In this document: positions 1-7,601 of the stretch, piece by piece
Numbering within the stretch: the stretch's first letter is position 1
Layout: each line of letters begins with the position of its first letter
Assembly (NCBI GenBank): GCA_047519745.1
Contig: JAPVSJ010000045.1
Location: forward strand, 1 to 19,042
Length of the DNA: 19,042 nt
Direction of reading: 5' to 3'
Origin: VRUE01 sp047519745
Lineage (GTDB): Bacteria > Actinomycetota > Thermoleophilia > Solirubrobacterales > 70-9
Made by a program: the position numbers and the translations under genes
The notes under the pieces: model-generated
Databases searched by the model: none
The model's input: only the letters and a program-made list of their open reading frames with translations
Told to the model about the DNA's origin: nothing

Positions 1-2578
1 CGTCTGGCCTCGTGATCTGGAAGGTGAAGGGGGAAGAGGCGCCCGCCTGGGTGCTCGAGCTGCCCGCCTTCAGGCCGATGTCGAAGGGGCGTTCCTGGGG
101 CGTCTTCGCACAGGGGCCGCCGTCGGGGCCCTGGTTGATCTCAAAGCCGTTGGCAGATTCGCTCGGCGGTCCCGATTCGGGTGCCGACCAGGGGGTGTTG
201 AGCGCGGTGGTGACGTAGTTGCCACAGGTGGTCGGGCTGCCGAGGGCGGAGCGATCGCCGCCCTTCAGGGTCAGTTTCAGGTAGGTGAAGGGCACTTGGG
301 GCAGGTTGTCGAAGGTGACTTCGAGCTGCCCGGTCTGCTTGTCGGCTTCGACCTCGCCGGGGACCTTGACGAAGACGCCGTGGCGGGGGTCTTCGATCAC
401 CAGATAGACCGCGAAGAGCGAGCCGAAGGGGTTGCCTTCGTCCTGGGCGGCCAAGTAGAGGGCTCCGTGCAGGGGTTCCGCCAAGAGCGCCGATTTCAGT
501 TCCCCGCTGCCGATCTTCGAGCCGGCCGGGCACTGGTTGGGTTCTTTGTTGAAGCGGATCGGGTTTGGCGCAGGGAAACCGGTTCCCTTCAAGCCGATCT
601 GGGCCTCCGAGCAGGCTTCGAGCCCGTCGGCGCCGCTGGCGTTGAGGACGACGCCCTTGGGCAGCTTGACCACGGTTTTCTTGATCTCGGGCACGGCCAG
701 TTTTTCGGGGTTGGTCAGCCCTTCTTCTGGGATCGCCAGTTCGGTCCTGAACGACGCCGGGCTGTCTGCCTTGGTGTCCGACGGTTCGAAGGTGAAGTTC
801 GATTCGAAGTGCAGCTGGTCGCATTCGGTCGTCGCCGGGACGCCGACCTGGGAGGTCATGAACTGCCCGATCGAGACCCAGGTGTCGAGGCTGAGCGTCA
901 CCAGCGGCTGGCTCGCCGCCTGCAAGGAGCAGTCGGTCGGCATCGTCAGGAAGGCGGTGTCGGGGGCGGTGCTGGGTTCGCCGCAGTTTACGAAGGAGGT
1001 CGTCCCGCAGCGCTGGCCATCGTGGGCCGGGCTCGCCGGGGCGCCCCAGAAGTTGAAAAAGACCCCGTAGACACCGAGGATCTGCGGCGTGTTGGGAGAG
1101 GTCGTGTTGATCCCGTAGTCGGTTTCGCTGTTAAGCGAGCCGAGCACATTGATCACCTCGTTGACGATGGTGAAGTAGAACTTTCCCGGGTAGCCGAGCG
1201 GCGCTTCGGTGTTGATCACGCTGAACGGTTCGCTGCTCGTGCCGAAGAGCTGCAGCGCCGGTTCCACCGTGCCGACCTGCGTGTTCCTGCCCTGTTCACC
1301 CAGCCCAGGACCTTCGCAGTCTTGGTTCCCCTCCGGGCACTGCGGCATCGCTATCGGGTTGCCGAGGAAGCCCGGCGGCAAATCGACGCTGATCGTCTTA
1401 GGATCGCCGGCGGGCACCACTTTGCCGGTCGGCGACACCACCGTGTTGACGAAGATCGCCGTCGAGGCACCGTAGGGGTGGGAGCCCGCCTTGGTCGACC
1501 TCGTTCCGTCTTCGTTATAGGCGCCGGCGGTGAAAGCCTGAATACCGGGAAGAGCAGGCAGGGCGCTGGTGATGATCATCTGTTCGTAGCTTGCGGGAAC
1601 CGGCGCGCCCCCGCCGGAGACTTCGATCGTGCTGGTCGCGGGACCGGCGACTGTGTTGGTGTCGACGATCGGCACGTCGAGAGGTTTGCTCGCAACGCCA
1701 AGATGCACGGCCTGGTTGGTTTCGCAGGTGAAGCTACTGTCGCCCGCGCTCACGCCGGGGCATTCCCATTCTTCGCCACCGGGAGCTCTCGCGATCGTGA
1801 TCCCGGCCGGCAACTGGTCGGTGAGGGTGATCGTGCTGCCATCGGTTTCGATCCCGCCGATGTTCTGGGCATAGAGGGCGAGGGTGGCGATACCTGGGCC
1901 ACCCTGAACCGTGGTTTTCACCGCGGCCGAGTGCGTGCCACCGCTGAGGCCGCTGGCGTCGGCACTCAGCTGGGCGACGTCGATGCCGCCCAGACTGCCT
2001 TCGAAGACGATCAGGTAGGGGTTACCGGTGCCGGGCCCGCCGCTGACCGAGACCGATGCGCCGGCACCGCCGATCACCGAGAGGCCGTCGAGCGCGGCTT
2101 CGACTTCAGCAGCTGTGGCGTTATGAGGGAGCGCCGCGGTGGTGGCGGTCGTGCCGGTGGTGGCGATGAGCCTCACGTCCTTGGCGCTTTCAATCGTTGG
2201 GTTCGAGAGCGTCAGTTCACCGGGACCAACGGCGGCGATCGTCGTACCCGGCGCGATCCCCGTGCCTTCGAGACCCTGACCGACAGCGAACGTGCCGGCG
2301 ATGGTCGAAACGGGGACAGAGGTGACACCCGAAAAGAATTCGCCGCTCAAGCCGCCTGCCACAGCGTGGCTTGCGGTGAGCGTGAAGGTGCCGCCTTCGG
2401 CGTCGACCGTGAGCCGCTGCGACTCGTTCTGAACCGGAGCGACGTTGGTTGGGCCGGTGACGCCGATCGGCGCCCAGGCGGGCTGCGCGGCGGCAAACGC
2501 CGAGTCGGCCGAGGCGAGTATCGCGGCGAGGGAGACGGCGCCGAGGCAGAGCAGCCGCAGGGTCCTATCGGTCTTCAT
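1..2578 (-). CDS. Large secreted modular protein, C-terminus beyond window
   Basis: The frame is open from an ATG at 2578 to the left edge, giving 859 residues with no stop, so the 3' end is missing. Residues 1-30 form a signal peptide (basic start, hydrophobic core, AFA-A cleavage site), so the product is exported. Residues about 53-215 contain a Thr/Ala/Gly-rich beta module (NATAAEVEAAL, SVSGGPG) that also occurs twice in the upstream gene; here it is split by a segment containing GIAPGTTIAAV and LTLSNP. Residues about 225-300 resemble a DUF11-type beta-sandwich repeat (TLTDQLPAGITIA). The remainder is Pro/Gly-rich beta structure with scattered Cys, ending in a stretch (VTFDNLPQVPF, LTLKGGDRSALG) that I associate from memory with uncharacterised secreted Thermoleophilia proteins. 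The start overlaps the upstream stop as ATGA, so the two are translationally coupled. No enzymatic motif is visible; function unknown, possibly adhesion or surface structure. Confidence 0.85.
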   Translation of the reverse strand, partial: MKTDRTLRLLCLGAVSLAAILASADSAFAAAQPAWAPIGVTGPTNVAPVQNESQRLTVDAEGGTFTLTASHAVAGGLSGEFFSGVTSVPVSTIAGTFAVGQGLEGTGIAPGTTIAAVGPGELTLSNPTIESAKDVRLIATTGTTATTAALPHNATAAEVEAALDGLSVIGGAGASVSVSGGPGTGNPYLIVFEGSLGGIDVAQLSADASGLSGGTHSAAVKTTVQGGPGIATLALYAQNIGGIETDGSTITLTDQLPAGITIARAPGGEEWECPGVSAGDSSFTCETNQAVHLGVASKPLDVPIVDTNTVAGPATSTIEVSGGGAPVPASYEQMIITSALPALPGIQAFTAGAYNEDGTRSTKAGSHPYGASTAIFVNTVVSPTGKVVPAGDPKTISVDLPPGFLGNPIAMPQCPEGNQDCEGPGLGEQGRNTQVGTVEPALQLFGTSSEPFSVINTEAPLGYPGKFYFTIVNEVINVLGSLNSETDYGINTTSPNTPQILGVYGVFFNFWGAPASPAHDGQRCGTTSFVNCGEPSTAPDTAFLTMPTDCSLQAASQPLVTLSLDTWVSIGQFMTSQVGVPATTECDQLHFESNFTFEPSDTKADSPASFRTELAIPEEGLTNPEKLAVPEIKKTVVKLPKGVVLNASGADGLEACSEAQIGLKGTGFPAPNPIRFNKEPNQCPAGSKIGSGELKSALLAEPLHGALYLAAQDEGNPFGSLFAVYLVIEDPRHGVFVKVPGEVEADKQTGQLEVTFDNLPQVPFTYLKLTLKGGDRSALGSPTTCGNYVTTALNTPWSAPESGPPSESANGFEINQGPDGGPCAKTPQERPFDIGLKAGSSSTQAGASSPFTFQITRPD

Positions 2579-5500
2579 CGTGCGGCCCTCCCGTTGCTGT
2601 TGGTGGTTCGGGTGCTGTGGCGCCTGCGCTTTGCCCCGTGGCGCTTCTTGCGCTTGTGGTGCTTTTTCGGTTTGTGAGTCACCGGAGCCGGATTGCCCGA
2701 GCCGGAGAAGCCTTCACTGGCGGGGCTGACCGGCCCGGGCTGGGGCGCAGGCGGTCCCTGGCAGCCTTCGGCGAGCGGATCGCAGGGGCTTGGTGGCGCC
2801 GGAGGCGCCGGGAAGCCGCCGTTTACCTTGGCGTCATAGAGGTCGGCGGTGAAATCGAGGTCCTGCGGCACGAGTCGCCTCCTGGATAGGAAGTAGAAGT
2901 CGTCGCCGGAGGCGCTGAGGTCCACGTAGGACGCGCCCGCCGCGACCAGGCGGATCTGGCCGTCGTCCCACTCATAGATGTTCCGCAGGCCTTCGCTTCC
3001 CGGCGCCAGAAGATCGTCCGAGGTGAAGAAAACGCGGTTGCCGTCGTCGCTGATCGCGCGGGGCATGTAGGTGGCGTGGAACGAGCCGAGCTTTTGTCTG
3101 ATCACTTCTTCATTGGGAGAGCCGACAGACGTCTGGCCGTCCGTCCGGCAGGACACGCAGGTCGTCGAATTCACCTCAGCCGAGTAGAGGTAGGCCTCCT
3201 GCACGTTGCCGCTGAGGTAGCCGGTTACGTTGGCGCGGCTGACGAAGAGCAGATGCCTGCCGTCTGGCGTCACCCTGGACTGCAGATAATCGGTCGCCGT
3301 CGTTGACGCATGTATTGCGTCTTCTTCCCCCAGCAAGCCAACGTAGAAGATCTGACCACCGTGGGAGAGATATACGTTGTAGGTACGAGCGGAGCTGTTC
3401 TGGCTTTCGCTGCTGCCGGCGCCCGGTACGAGCTGGCCGCGGGCGAAGAAGTAGGCGTAGGAGCCGTCGGCCGAGGTGCCGAGCACGCCTCCCACCGAGG
3501 CGCCCGCGACGTCGGCCTGGTTGGGATCGACGGAAATGTCGGATAGCTGTTCGGTGTCGACGTCGTAGCTGTAGAGGTCACAACCTTTGACTTCAAGCGC
3601 CTGACACGTAGTCGCCCCGGCGCTTGAGCTCGGCGTCAACCCATAGTTGGCGAGGAAGAAGACATGCGAGCCGTCTTCCGATGCCACCTCGAAGGTGGCG
3701 CCCGCGTCGGGCATAACGGTGTGCGATTGGGAGGCGTCGACGGTGGTCGAGCCGTCCTCGCGCACGAAGACCGCGGATCTCCCCGAATCGCCGCCGCTGT
3801 CGCTCTTCGCCGTGAAGAAGGTGCGCACGCCATTGGCCGATATCGAACCGGGCATAGGTGGAGCAGTGGGTGTCGAGTTCCCCATTTTCGCGCTGGCGGG
3901 CGCGCTGCCGTCGGGGAGAACGCCAGCCAGACGCAGTGTGCCTTCGGACCATTCATAGACGCCGTTTTCTTCGGTGGCTTCCGGCAACAGGCGATATTCG
4001 GTTTCGAAGAGGACATGCTTGCAATCGTCGGAGACTCCACCGACCGTGTAGTACTGCGTTACGCTCAGCTGCGGATTGAGGGGTTCCGCGCTTGAGAGCA
4101 GCGTGTAAGTGCCGGACGCGTTGTCGCGCAGGAAGAGGTTATAGATGCTGCCTTCCTCGGCCGTCGCGATTCCGGCGGTGAGCGGCTCGAAGCTCTCGAT
4201 CGCCGTGCAGGAGAGATCGGCGGAGTTCGCGTGAACCTGACCGGTGCTCACATCTTCGCCGGTGACAGGGGGCAGCAGCGCCGGTGGCGTCACCTGGGTC
4301 GAGCTCCAGCCGCTTGCTGGATCGCGTTCGGCCAGGTACCCCGGCTCGCCGCCGGCGGTGGCGTCGGCCAAGCCGAATTTCAACGTGTACAAGATCTTCC
4401 CGCCGTCGACCGAGGCTTGGAACGGCACGTGGGTCGGAAGGCCGAATGACACCACTCCGGTCGGCCGCTTCTCCACCGGGGAGACCTGCTCGTAGCCACG
4501 ATTGTCGGGCATAGCGGAACCGAGCGGCGGCGTGGTGAAGGTCTGATCTTCGCTGACCGCGCCGCCGCTGGCGTTCTTGGCGAAGGCGCGGAAGTGGTAG
4601 GTGGTTTCGGGCTGCAGGCCGCTGACGTTCTGGGTCACCGGAATCGCGTTGGCGCCCGCGCCGACCGATGCTTCCACCGCCGGGACGCTGGTCCCGTAGG
4701 CGCTCGTTTTGCCGTACTCGAAGCGGTAGGTGGTCGACTGGCTTTGGGGGTTGACGGAGCCATAGAGGGCGGCCTGTGCTCCCGTTTCGGTCGCCGCGCT
4801 CGTCGCCGTGGGCATGGTCAGGGTCGGTGCCGAGACGAGCGTGGTGAAGCTGAAGGTGGCGGTGGCAGCGCTGCCGCTGTTGAAGCCCCGCCCGGCGAAG
4901 ATCTGCACTTCATAGCTGGTGCCTGCTTCGAGGCCGACAAGCTGCTGGGAGACGAGCAGGTTGCTGGTGCCCTTGCCGAGGTCGACGTTAACCGAGGGAG
5001 CGTGGGAGAAGGTCGAGTCGCTCGCGCGCTTGTAGTTGACGCGGTAGGCGGTGCGCAGGCCGTAGGGGATGGCGGGGCCGTTGGGGTTGACGAAGCCCGA
5101 GACCGTGGCGGTGTGGGCGGTGATCCCCGATACGCCGGAGAAGCCGACGCTCGGGGGGGTCAGGGGAGCGTTGAGGTCGGCGAGTTTCGATTCACCGGTG
5201 GTCGTTGAGACGTAGAGGTCACCGGTGGAGGCCGAGCTGCGCACGGCGAGCCCGTTGAGGTTGGTGATGGGGGAGTTGACGCCGAAACCGGCGCAGGCCC
5301 CATGTGTGGCTTCCAGCGCCCCAGTCGGGGAAACCTCGACGATCCGTCGCTCGGCAATCGAGGGGAGGCCGGTTTCCGGACAGCTGGGCGTCGCCCCGGC
5401 GACGAAAGCCTTGATGACGAGGACGTCCTGGGTGCCGGGGTCGATCGCAACTTCGCTCGGGGCGCTCGAGGCGGCGGTGCCTTTCAGGTTGGCTTCCGAG

Positions 5501-7149
5501 AAGGTCCCCTGAGGAGTTACGACATTGCCGGGCAGGGTGAATTTCTGCACCCTGAAGTTGGTGTTGGACTCGACCGTGTAGATGTTTCCGGCGGAGTCCT
5601 CGGCGACGCGATTTACCGAGTTGGCGAACTGGCCCGAACCGGCGCCGGTAATGCCGATCTTGCAAGCATCGCCTTCGGCCGCCGAGCAGACCTCAAAGCC
5701 GGTGCCTTTGTTGCCGGGCCCGGCGGAGACGACGTCGAAGCCGAAGGCGCGGACGAAGGCGCCCGAGGAGCTGAACTCCTGCACGCGCAGGTTGGCCGGG
5801 TCGGCGACGAGCACGTCGCCGGCGTTGGGGGCTCCGGCGGGAGCGACCGCCGGGTAGCCGTTGAAGCTCGCTTTGAAGGCGCCGCCGGTTGAGGCCGAGG
5901 TTCCCGACTTGCAGACGTCGCCGTTGGCGGCGGTGCAGATGCTGAAGCCGGTTTGTCCGGCGGTGGTGTTGGCGACGGAGGCCGTGCCGCCGCTCAATTC
6001 GTTGGGGGTCAGCGCCGAGGTGGCGGTAATCAAAGGCTCTGGGTTGTTTGCCAGGGCGCCGGCGAAGGTGATTTTGAAGACACCGGCGCCGGTTTCGCTG
6101 ACGGTCGCGTTGCCGGCGCCGATCGAGGTGAGACCGGTGAGCGCGCTTTGGATCGTCGCGGCGCTGGCGTTGAAGGCCAGTTCGGCGGTTGTTTTGCCGC
6201 CGAAGGAGAGCGTGTAGTTGCCGCCCGTGGCGGTTACGGTCAGCGTCTGCACGGCGCTGGTCGCGCTGACCTTGCCCGGGCCCGAGGCGACGACTTCCTT
6301 GCCGAAGGCGGCGATGAATTCGCCGCTGGCGCTGAACTCGGCGACGCGACGGTTGTTCTGGTCAGTGACGTAGAGGTTGCCGCTTTCCTGGTTTACCGCG
6401 ATGCCCTGTGGGGTGTTGAAGGCGCCGCCGAAGGTGCCGAATGTCCCCTGCTTGCAGGTGTCGCCCGGCGCGCAGACCTCAAACCCGGTCGCGCCTTCGT
6501 TCTGGGTCGCGGTCGAGACCGAGCTGCTCGGGCTGCCACCGGCAAGGCTGACGTTGGCCGCCGTGATCTGTTCAACGTTGGCGTGGGCCAGGGGGCCACC
6601 GTTGAAGGTGACGACGTAGGGGGTGGAGCCGGTGGCGTTGCCCGGACCGCCCGAGACGGTGACCGAGCCGCCGCCAGCGCTGATCGTGGAGAGGGCGCTG
6701 AGTTCGGACTGCACTTCCGCCGCAGTAGCAGTCGCCGAGATGTTGGCGGTCGTCGCGGCGCCGTAGCTGAGGGTGAAGCTGCCCGAGGCGGCGGTGGTGG
6801 TGACGGTCTGGGCCTCGTTTGCCTGGTCGGGTCCCGATTCGACCACGTCCTGGCCGAATGCGCGCAGGAAGTTGCCGTTGGAGTCGAACTCGACGACGCG
6901 GTTGTTGGAGCCGTCGACGGCGTAGACGTTGCCCGATGACTGGTTGACCGCCACCCCGCGCGGATCTTTCACCTGCCCGGCAGCCGAGCCGGTCGAGCCG
7001 AAGAAGCCGCTGACGCTCTTGGCGGTGAGGGCAAATGCGGTGGCCGGCGGGACGGCGAGCATCGCCACGGCGGAAACCGCGACGCAGAGCGCCGCTGCGC
7101 GCAGATGTGAACTCGGTCCCGCGGACGATGCCTTCGCGTGGCGTCTCAA
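2575..7149 (-). CDS. Secreted NHL-repeat / Fn3 / beta-propeller protein
   Basis: 1524 residues. The start is a TTG at 7149 with a strong AAGGAG ribosome site 7-8 bases upstream. Residues 1-40 are a signal peptide ending TAFA. NHL blades lie at about 45-102, 232-287, 413-473 and 494-540 (GVAVNQSSGNVYAVDGSNNR, FLRAFG), with weaker units to about 655. Beta modules of about 100 residues sit between blades 1-2 (113-215) and 2-3 (300-395). Cys pairs recur before the blades (GFEVC...GDTCK at 222-233; 402-414; 485-497). Two Fn3-like domains span about 664-772 and 774-874. A second region of about 880-1450 has TolB/WD40-like strands (SDDGNRVFFTSDD, TPDGRHLLFVS). A Pro-rich stretch leads to a basic tail at 1492-1514 (18 of 23 residues Lys, Arg or His). 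It has no sortase motif or C-terminal membrane helix. It is probably a surface or matrix binding protein; no catalytic residues are seen. It is the first gene of a pair with the coupled downstream gene. Confidence 0.9.
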   Translation of the reverse strand: MRRHAKASSAGPSSHLRAAALCVAVSAVAMLAVPPATAFALTAKSVSGFFGSTGSAAGQVKDPRGVAVNQSSGNVYAVDGSNNRVVEFDSNGNFLRAFGQDVVESGPDQANEAQTVTTTAASGSFTLSYGAATTANISATATAAEVQSELSALSTISAGGGSVTVSGGPGNATGSTPYVVTFNGGPLAHANVEQITAANVSLAGGSPSSSVSTATQNEGATGFEVCAPGDTCKQGTFGTFGGAFNTPQGIAVNQESGNLYVTDQNNRRVAEFSASGEFIAAFGKEVVASGPGKVSATSAVQTLTVTATGGNYTLSFGGKTTAELAFNASAATIQSALTGLTSIGAGNATVSETGAGVFKITFAGALANNPEPLITATSALTPNELSGGTASVANTTAGQTGFSICTAANGDVCKSGTSASTGGAFKASFNGYPAVAPAGAPNAGDVLVADPANLRVQEFSSSGAFVRAFGFDVVSAGPGNKGTGFEVCSAAEGDACKIGITGAGSGQFANSVNRVAEDSAGNIYTVESNTNFRVQKFTLPGNVVTPQGTFSEANLKGTAASSAPSEVAIDPGTQDVLVIKAFVAGATPSCPETGLPSIAERRIVEVSPTGALEATHGACAGFGVNSPITNLNGLAVRSSASTGDLYVSTTTGESKLADLNAPLTPPSVGFSGVSGITAHTATVSGFVNPNGPAIPYGLRTAYRVNYKRASDSTFSHAPSVNVDLGKGTSNLLVSQQLVGLEAGTSYEVQIFAGRGFNSGSAATATFSFTTLVSAPTLTMPTATSAATETGAQAALYGSVNPQSQSTTYRFEYGKTSAYGTSVPAVEASVGAGANAIPVTQNVSGLQPETTYHFRAFAKNASGGAVSEDQTFTTPPLGSAMPDNRGYEQVSPVEKRPTGVVSFGLPTHVPFQASVDGGKILYTLKFGLADATAGGEPGYLAERDPASGWSSTQVTPPALLPPVTGEDVSTGQVHANSADLSCTAIESFEPLTAGIATAEEGSIYNLFLRDNASGTYTLLSSAEPLNPQLSVTQYYTVGGVSDDCKHVLFETEYRLLPEATEENGVYEWSEGTLRLAGVLPDGSAPASAKMGNSTPTAPPMPGSISANGVRTFFTAKSDSGGDSGRSAVFVREDGSTTVDASQSHTVMPDAGATFEVASEDGSHVFFLANYGLTPSSSAGATTCQALEVKGCDLYSYDVDTEQLSDISVDPNQADVAGASVGGVLGTSADGSYAYFFARGQLVPGAGSSESQNSSARTYNVYLSHGGQIFYVGLLGEEDAIHASTTATDYLQSRVTPDGRHLLFVSRANVTGYLSGNVQEAYLYSAEVNSTTCVSCRTDGQTSVGSPNEEVIRQKLGSFHATYMPRAISDDGNRVFFTSDDLLAPGSEGLRNIYEWDDGQIRLVAAGASYVDLSASGDDFYFLSRRRLVPQDLDFTADLYDAKVNGGFPAPPAPPSPCDPLAEGCQGPPAPQPGPVSPASEGFSGSGNPAPVTHKPKKHHKRKKRHGAKRRRHSTRTTNSNGRAAR

Positions 7150-7232
7150 CGTAGCTCTCTCCTTGTCCCTCGAGCCCCTCTGCCAGCCGCTTCCCTTGCG
7201 GCCCCTTGTGGCGGACTCTTTTGCGTAGTCCC

Positions 7233-7242
7233 TGTAGCTACA
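7233..7242. repeat. 10-bp perfect palindrome
   Basis: TGTAGCTACA is its own reverse complement. It lies about 85 bases upstream of the NHL gene start, next to the longer palindrome at 7244-7266. It could be part of an operator or the minus-strand promoter; on its own the length is not decisive. Confidence 0.35.
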
Positions 7243-7243
7243 A

Positions 7244-7266
7244 GGAACACGGACATCCGTGTTTCC
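7244..7266. promoter_or_regulatory. Interrupted palindrome, candidate operator
   Basis: The perfect core is AACACGGA-CA-TCCGTGTT at 7246-7263, with GG/CC extending it after a one-base bulge. It lies between the divergent NHL and ribbon-helix-helix genes and shares the ACACG / CGTGT half-site with the palindrome at 7285-7300. Ribbon-helix-helix repressors commonly bind such sites near their own gene, so it is a candidate operator. That assignment is inference. Confidence 0.45.
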
Positions 7267-7284
7267 TATGTGCTGTGCGCATTA

Positions 7285-7300
7285 AGACACACGTGTGTCT
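7285..7300. promoter_or_regulatory. 16-bp perfect palindrome, candidate operator
   Basis: AGACACACGTGTGTCT is perfectly self-complementary with no spacer. It lies 41 bp upstream of the -35-like hexamer (7341-7346) and 65 bp upstream of the -10 of the ribbon-helix-helix gene. It shares ACACG/CGTGT with the palindrome at 7244-7266. A DNA-binding site for a dimeric regulator is the simplest reading; no transcript hairpin is implied because it has no loop. Confidence 0.5.
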
Positions 7301-7340
7301 GGAAGTCAAGCTGGGAGGGGTGGGCGACCTCGCCGCTGCC

Positions 7341-7370
7341 CTGAGCGCGTCAATTTCCAGGCTATATACT
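7341..7370 (+). promoter_or_regulatory. Promoter-like site for the RHH gene
   Basis: TATACT at 7365-7370 is five of six to the vegetative -10 consensus. CTGAGC at 7341-7346 is a weak -35 with an 18-base spacer. Transcription would start near 7377, giving a leader of roughly 40 bases to the ATG at 7416. The AT-rich stretch stands out against the GC-rich surroundings. Confidence 0.5.
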
Positions 7371-7415
7371 CGCGACTAGTTGTCTACATTGGGTCGGAGA
7401 AAAGCGGGGAGACAG

Positions 7416-7571
7416 ATGAAGCGACTGCAGATACGTATGGACGCAGAGCTGCTTGCAGCATTGGAGCGCCATGCCGAGGAAGCGGGGCTCTCGAAGTCGG
7501 AGGCAGTCAGATGCTGCCTGCGGGCAGAGTTCGGACCGTTACCCCCGAAAACCGACGCGCCGCCTCGGTGA
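7416..7571 (+). CDS. Small ribbon-helix-helix (CopG/Arc-type) DNA-binding protein
   Basis: 51 residues. The ATG at 7416 has GGGGAG five bases upstream; a TTG at 7380 in the same frame would add 12 residues but has no ribosome site. Residues 1-40 match the ribbon-helix-helix pattern: beta strand KRLQIRMD, helix A (AELLAALERHAEEAG), the Gly/Leu-Ser turn (GLSKSEAV), then helix B (SEAVRCCLRAEF). The last 11 residues are a Pro-rich tail. Such proteins dimerise through the strand and bind operator DNA, as antitoxins, plasmid copy regulators or metabolic repressors. No toxin gene is adjacent, so it is an orphan. The palindromes at 7244-7300 just upstream are candidate targets. It runs convergently toward the RTX gene with a 30-base gap. 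I am confident of the fold, not of the role. Confidence 0.75.
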   Translation: MKRLQIRMDAELLAALERHAEEAGLSKSEAVRCCLRAEFGPLPPKTDAPPR

Positions 7572-7601
7572 AGTCGCCGGAGCCGGTGCGGCAAAATGGG
7601 T

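Larger units (their letters stand above)
7150..7415. other. Intergenic region with palindromes, no gene
   Basis: These 266 bases separate the TTG start of the NHL gene (minus) from the ATG of the ribbon-helix-helix gene (plus). No convincing coding frame is present. The region is less GC-rich than its surroundings and holds three palindromes (7233-7242, 7244-7266, 7285-7300) and a promoter-like -10 at 7365-7370. I could not identify a convincing -10/-35 pair for the NHL gene on the minus strand. Confidence 0.6.

Noticed and set aside
296..2677. 793-codon open frame on the plus strand
   Set aside because: Arg/Gly-rich translation antisense to the secreted modular protein, whose frame has a signal peptide, recognisable modules and a coupled start. 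Long antisense frames are expected at this GC content.
4950..7100. Repeated segments in the NHL gene as a CRISPR or DNA satellite
   Set aside because: The periodicity is at protein level with diverged codons; there are no identical short repeats with unique spacers.
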